Shown piece by piece: positions 60,754 through 64,000 of a DNA stretch of 64,000 bases (position 1 is the stretch's first letter; the number at the start of each line of letters is the position of its first letter). The notes under the pieces were generated by a model. It had not been told where the DNA came from. It worked only from the letters and a program-made list of their open reading frames with translations, and did not search any database. Where the stretch lies: NCBI GenBank assembly GCA_015066565.1, contig SVOB01000001.1, positions 682,001 through 746,000 of the forward strand. Reading direction: 5' to 3'. The position numbers were made by a program, and so were the translations under genes. The DNA comes from Oscillospiraceae bacterium (GTDB lineage Bacteria; Bacillota; Clostridia; Oscillospirales; Acutalibacteraceae).

Positions 60754-60855
60754 CTAAAACCTGAAAACAAACACATTCATAAGTATTGCGAACACTGAAA
60801 GAAGCATCAGTATTGCCAGAAAAACTGCGACTGCTTTTACAAACTTTTTATTCAT
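60754..60855 (-). CDS. 33-residue single-helix membrane protein, DUF4044/Prli42-like
   Basis: MNKKFVKAVAVFLAILMLLS and the rest of one membrane helix ending FRF. The basic N-terminus plus helix resembles small DUF4044/Prli42-like stress-related membrane peptides of Bacillota. Its GGAG lies in the last codons of the phosphohexomutase gene and the ATG is one base after that stop, so it is co-translated with it. A hairpin terminator at 60715-60740 follows. Confidence 0.55.
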   Translation of the reverse strand: MNKKFVKAVAVFLAILMLLSVFAILMNVFVFRF

Positions 60856-60856
60856 T

Positions 60857-62575
60857 TTATACTCCTAAAATCTTTTTCATGCTCTCGCCGATTTCGTCAG
60901 CCTTTTTCTGCGCGGCTTCACGGCTTTCGGCTACGGCGGTTATATAAATCTTGATTTTCGGCTCTGTGCCTGACGGACGGACTATTGCGCCGCTGCCGTC
61001 GGGAAGAGAATACGAAAGAACATTCGATTTCGGCAAATCAATAACGGCCTTTTCGCCCGTTTCAACGTTTACTCTTTCGCTCTTTTTATAGTCGGCAACC
61101 GAAACAACCTTCTGACCCGCAATTTCCTTCGGCGCGTTTTCACGAAGCGAGGTCATCATATCAGCCATCTTCTGCATTCCGCTTGCGCCCTCGAAGTTGA
61201 AATTGAGAAGCGTATTGAGATACATACCGTACTTTTCGTAAAGGCTGTTCATAAGGTCAACGAGGGTCATACCCTTTGTCTTATAATAAGCCGCCATTTC
61301 GCAAAGCATCATCGAAGCGACAACGGCGTCCTTATCACGGGCGTGAATACCCGAAAGATAGCCGTAGCTTTCTTCCATACCGACAATAAAGCGGTCAGCC
61401 TCGTTTTTCTTTTCAAGGTTTGTTATAAGCTCGCCGATATACTTAAAACCGGTAAGCAGGTCAGCGCACTCGGCACCGTAGTTATTGGCAACCTTTTCAA
61501 CAAGCTTTGTTGTAACTATAGTTTTGACTACTATCGGGTTTTCGGGAAGCTTGCCCTGCTCTTTAAGCGAGGAGAGAAGATACTCGGTGAACATTACTCC
61601 GACCTCATTACCCGACATAAGAACATAGTCGTTGCCGTCATAAACGGCAATACCCATTCTGTCACAGTCGGGGTCGGTTGCGAGAAGCAAATCAGCCTTT
61701 TCGGTCTTTGTCATTTCAATTCCGCACTCGAAAACCTGCTTGATTTCGGGATTCGGGAACGGGCAGGTCGGGAAATTGCCGTCGGGCATTTCCTGCTCTT
61801 TAACAACCCTGACATCCTTTACGCCGATTCTTCTTAAAATCTCACGGACAGGCTTATTACCCGTTCCGTTAAGGGGCGTATAGATAACCTTAAGGTCGGC
61901 CTTTTCGCAGATTCCCTTATTTACCTGACGGGTTTCGACAGCCGAATAGAATTCCTCATAAACGTCCTGACCGATATACTCGATAATTCCGTCCTCAAGG
62001 CCCTTTTCAAAATCCATTCTCTTAACGCCGTCAAACATATCAACCTGCTGAATATAATCATAGGTTTTCTGAGCCGCTTCGTCGGTCATCTGATAGCCGT
62101 TGGGGTCATAGCACTTATAGCCGTTATACTTAGCGGGGTTGTGGCTGGCGGTGATAATTATACCCGACGAGCACTTAAGACGCCTTACGGCAAAGGAAAG
62201 CATAGGCGTAGGAACAAGCTCGGGATAGATATAGACCTTTATTCCGTTAGCGGCAAGAACGCCCGCCGCTTCACGCGCAAAAAGGTCGGATTTTATTCTC
62301 GAATCGTATGCAATAGCAACACTCGGGTTTTCAAAAGCCTCGTTGAGATAGTTTGAAAGTCCCTGAGTAGCCTGATTGACAGTATATATATTCATTCTGT
62401 TCGTGCCTGCGCCGAGAACGCCGCGAAGACCCGCCGTACCGAATTCAAGAGAACGGTAAAATCTGTCAAGAATTTCATCCTCTTTACCGTCAATTGACTT
62501 AAGCTCGTCAATTAAATCGGCGTCAAGAACGGCTTTTTCGGACCAGAGAGAATACAAAGCGTTAATATCGTTCAT
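60857..62575 (-). CDS. pgm: Phosphoglucomutase/phosphomannomutase
   Basis: A 572-residue alpha-D-phosphohexomutase: the phosphoserine loop IITASHNPAKYNGYK, metal loop ATDPDCDRMGIA, sugar loop GMEESYGYLSG and phosphate site VRPSGTEPKIKIY. It interconverts glucose (or mannose) 1- and 6-phosphate for glycogen, wall and glycolipid sugars. Full length for the bacterial PgcA-like class. Start ATG follows AGGAGG. Confidence 0.92.
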   Translation of the reverse strand: MNDINALYSLWSEKAVLDADLIDELKSIDGKEDEILDRFYRSLEFGTAGLRGVLGAGTNRMNIYTVNQATQGLSNYLNEAFENPSVAIAYDSRIKSDLFAREAAGVLAANGIKVYIYPELVPTPMLSFAVRRLKCSSGIIITASHNPAKYNGYKCYDPNGYQMTDEAAQKTYDYIQQVDMFDGVKRMDFEKGLEDGIIEYIGQDVYEEFYSAVETRQVNKGICEKADLKVIYTPLNGTGNKPVREILRRIGVKDVRVVKEQEMPDGNFPTCPFPNPEIKQVFECGIEMTKTEKADLLLATDPDCDRMGIAVYDGNDYVLMSGNEVGVMFTEYLLSSLKEQGKLPENPIVVKTIVTTKLVEKVANNYGAECADLLTGFKYIGELITNLEKKNEADRFIVGMEESYGYLSGIHARDKDAVVASMMLCEMAAYYKTKGMTLVDLMNSLYEKYGMYLNTLLNFNFEGASGMQKMADMMTSLRENAPKEIAGQKVVSVADYKKSERVNVETGEKAVIDLPKSNVLSYSLPDGSGAIVRPSGTEPKIKIYITAVAESREAAQKKADEIGESMKKILGV

Positions 62576-62612
62576 CGTTTTACCTCCTGAAATAAAACTT
62601 AATCCACATTTT

Positions 62613-62640
62613 ATTATAACAAATTATTTAAAAAAGTAAA
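62613..62640 (-). promoter_or_regulatory. Promoter of the phosphohexomutase gene
   Basis: On the minus strand: TTTACT, 16 bases, TATAAT (62613-62618). Confidence 0.5.
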
Positions 62641-62655
62641 TGCAATTTTATAATA

Positions 62656-62684
62656 TTGAAATTAAGTTTCCTATATTGTATAAT
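62656..62684 (+). promoter_or_regulatory. Promoter of comM
   Basis: TTGAAA (62656-62661), 17 bases, TATAAT (62679-62684), 21 bases before the start codon. Confidence 0.75.
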
Positions 62685-62705
62685 TCAGTTATAAGGGGTG
62701 AGAAA

Positions 62706-64000
62706 ATGTTTTCAAAGGTACTGAGCATAGGTCTTTTCGGTATGGAAGCCTTTGTTGTCGAGGTCGAGGCGGATATAGGCAACGGCCTGCCGAAGTTCGA
62801 TATGGTCGGGCTTCCCGACACAACAGTTTCCGAAAGCCGTGAAAGAGTCCGTTCGGCTATGAAAAATTCGGGCTACGATTTCCCGATGACAAAAATAGTT
62901 ATAAACCTTTCCCCTGCCGACGTAAAAAAAGGCGGCTCGGTTTTTGACCTGCCGGTACTCATATCCCTGCTTGAAGCGACAAGACAGTTAAGAGCAGACA
63001 TCAGCGACAAGGCGTTTATCGGCGAGCTTTCATTAAACGGCGACGTAAGACGCGTCAACGGCGTTCTTCCAATGGTTATCAAGGCTCAGCAGGCAGGCAT
63101 TAAAGAGATATTCATCCCCGCCTCAAATTCAGCCGAAGGCGCTGTGGTCAAGGGAATTACGGTTTACCCTGTGAAAACTGTCAACGAGCTACTCGACCAT
63201 CTGAACGGTGAAAAAGCGTTAGTTCCCGTTTCAGCCGAGGACTACAGAGAATACGAAAGAACCGATAATCTTCCTGATTTTTCTGACGTCAGGGGGCAGT
63301 TTGAAGCTAAAAGGGCGCTCGAAATAGCCGCCGCAGGCGGACATAATGTTATCATGATAGGCCCTCCCGGCTCAGGCAAAAGTATGCTCGCAAAGCGCCT
63401 GCCGTCCATTCTTCCCGACATGACGTTTGAAGAAAAGCTTGAAACAACGAAGATTTATTCGGTTGCGGGCGTATTGCCCGAAAAGGTTTCTTTAATAAAA
63501 TCAAGGCCGTTCCGTTCACCGCATCACACTGTCTCCCCCGCAGGACTTACAGGCGGCGGAACAGTTCCGAAGCCGGGCGAAATTTCACTCGCCCATAACG
63601 GCGTTCTGTTTCTTGACGAGCTTCCCGAATTTTCAAGGCAGTCAATGGAGGCTATGCGCCAACCAATTGAGGACAGCAAAATCACGATTGCAAGAGTTGC
63701 GGCGACCTTCTCTTACCCTTGCTCGATTATGCTTGTTTGCGCTATGAACCCCTGCCCCTGCGGTTTTTACGGGCATCCGACCAGACAGTGCACCTGCCCT
63801 AAAGGCGCGGCGGCGAGGTATCTTTCAAAGGTCAGCGGTCCGCTTCTTGACAGACTTGATATTCATATTGAGGTTCCGCCCGTTGAATTTATGGATTTAT
63901 CCGGTAACGAAAAGGGTGAGCCGAGCAGTGAAATCAAAAAGAGGGTCAACGCCGCAAGGCTTATTCAGCAGAAGCGGTTTGAAGGCACAAATATCACCTG
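62706..64000 (+). CDS. comM: ComM/YifB family Mg-chelatase-like AAA+ ATPase (partial)
   Basis: The first 431 residues are present; the gene runs off the right edge (family length about 510). The N-terminal LonC-like domain reads VEADIGNGLPKFDMVGLPD. Walker A is GPPGSGKSMLAKRLP, followed by PHHTVSPAGLTGGG, Walker B VLFLDELPEF and the Cys cluster NPCPCGFYG. ComM-type helicases promote branch migration in natural transformation; the Clostridia members are less studied. ATG 62706 follows AAGGGGTG. Confidence 0.93.
   Translation, partial: MFSKVLSIGLFGMEAFVVEVEADIGNGLPKFDMVGLPDTTVSESRERVRSAMKNSGYDFPMTKIVINLSPADVKKGGSVFDLPVLISLLEATRQLRADISDKAFIGELSLNGDVRRVNGVLPMVIKAQQAGIKEIFIPASNSAEGAVVKGITVYPVKTVNELLDHLNGEKALVPVSAEDYREYERTDNLPDFSDVRGQFEAKRALEIAAAGGHNVIMIGPPGSGKSMLAKRLPSILPDMTFEEKLETTKIYSVAGVLPEKVSLIKSRPFRSPHHTVSPAGLTGGGTVPKPGEISLAHNGVLFLDELPEFSRQSMEAMRQPIEDSKITIARVAATFSYPCSIMLVCAMNPCPCGFYGHPTRQCTCPKGAAARYLSKVSGPLLDRLDIHIEVPPVEFMDLSGNEKGEPSSEIKKRVNAARLIQQKRFEGTNIT

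Overview
The window looks like chromosome from an anaerobic, spore-forming member of the Bacillota, most likely in or near the Ruminococcaceae/Oscillospiraceae. Supporting genes are the Clostridia-type sporulation genes yabP, yabQ, ylbJ, yqfC, yqfD, a SipL-like gene and spoIVA, together with a type III glutamine synthetase, an AmtB-PII fusion and an asparagine T-box. Promoters are of the TTGACA-17-TATAAT type. The call rests on gene content; no 16S rRNA is present.

Region 1 (1-7.0 kb) is a nitrogen-assimilation block. A partial class II glutaminase of glutamate-synthase type runs leftward. Divergent from it are glnN (GSIII), an AmtB transporter fused to a PII domain, and asnB behind a T-box with an AAC (Asn) specifier. 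The glnN leader has three related hairpins in a row, and the glutaminase leader has a terminator-like attenuator.

Region 2 (7.0-32.3 kb) is an accessory island on the 3' side of a tRNA-Leu(GAG) gene at 32.33-32.41 kb. It is a patchwork of relics of one tyrosine integrase family: 3' ends at about 9.05, 11.46, 19.19 and 25.86 kb, and 5' leaders at 11.54, 20.99 and 27.06 kb. It also has nested direct repeats ending in copies of the tRNA-Leu acceptor end, a 135-bp inverted-repeat pair and a MITE-like element. Cargo includes a MATE pump, a GH31 alpha-xylosidase-like enzyme, a lipid kinase, a YhhN protein, an AbrB-regulated glycosyltransferase, a large lipoprotein, an HNH nuclease, two tandem amidase lipoproteins, a PrsW-like protease, two P-loop kinases and a GNAT acetyltransferase. 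At the tRNA-proximal end is an AT-rich three-gene unit: a DUF6602 PD-(D/E)XK-like protein, a CD-NTase with an AGS-C-type sensor domain, and a small protein. This unit is the best candidate for an undescribed, probably anti-phage, nucleotide-signalling system. It sits in a 6.15-kb segment bounded by direct repeats of about 340 bp, with an integrase just inside the left repeat.

Region 3 (32.4-64 kb) is core chromosome. It holds a PRPP-synthetase-like gene, the yabP-yabQ-divIC-S1 operon, a DHHW protein with a phosphoesterase, a D,D-carboxypeptidase, ylbJ divergent from yqfC-yqfD, a GtrA protein, exodeoxyribonuclease III, a secreted glycine-rich protein and sipL-spoIVA. It continues with RNase H, a HAD phosphatase, a second lipid kinase, tRNA-Ala(GGC), an ECF sigma/anti-sigma pair, more phosphoesterases, a His-rich CobW GTPase, two GPH-type sugar symporters, a phosphohexomutase with a tiny membrane protein, and the start of comM. 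Most convergent gene pairs are separated by a strong bidirectional hairpin terminator.

All calls come from reading the sequence. Family names rest on remembered motifs, not on a database search.
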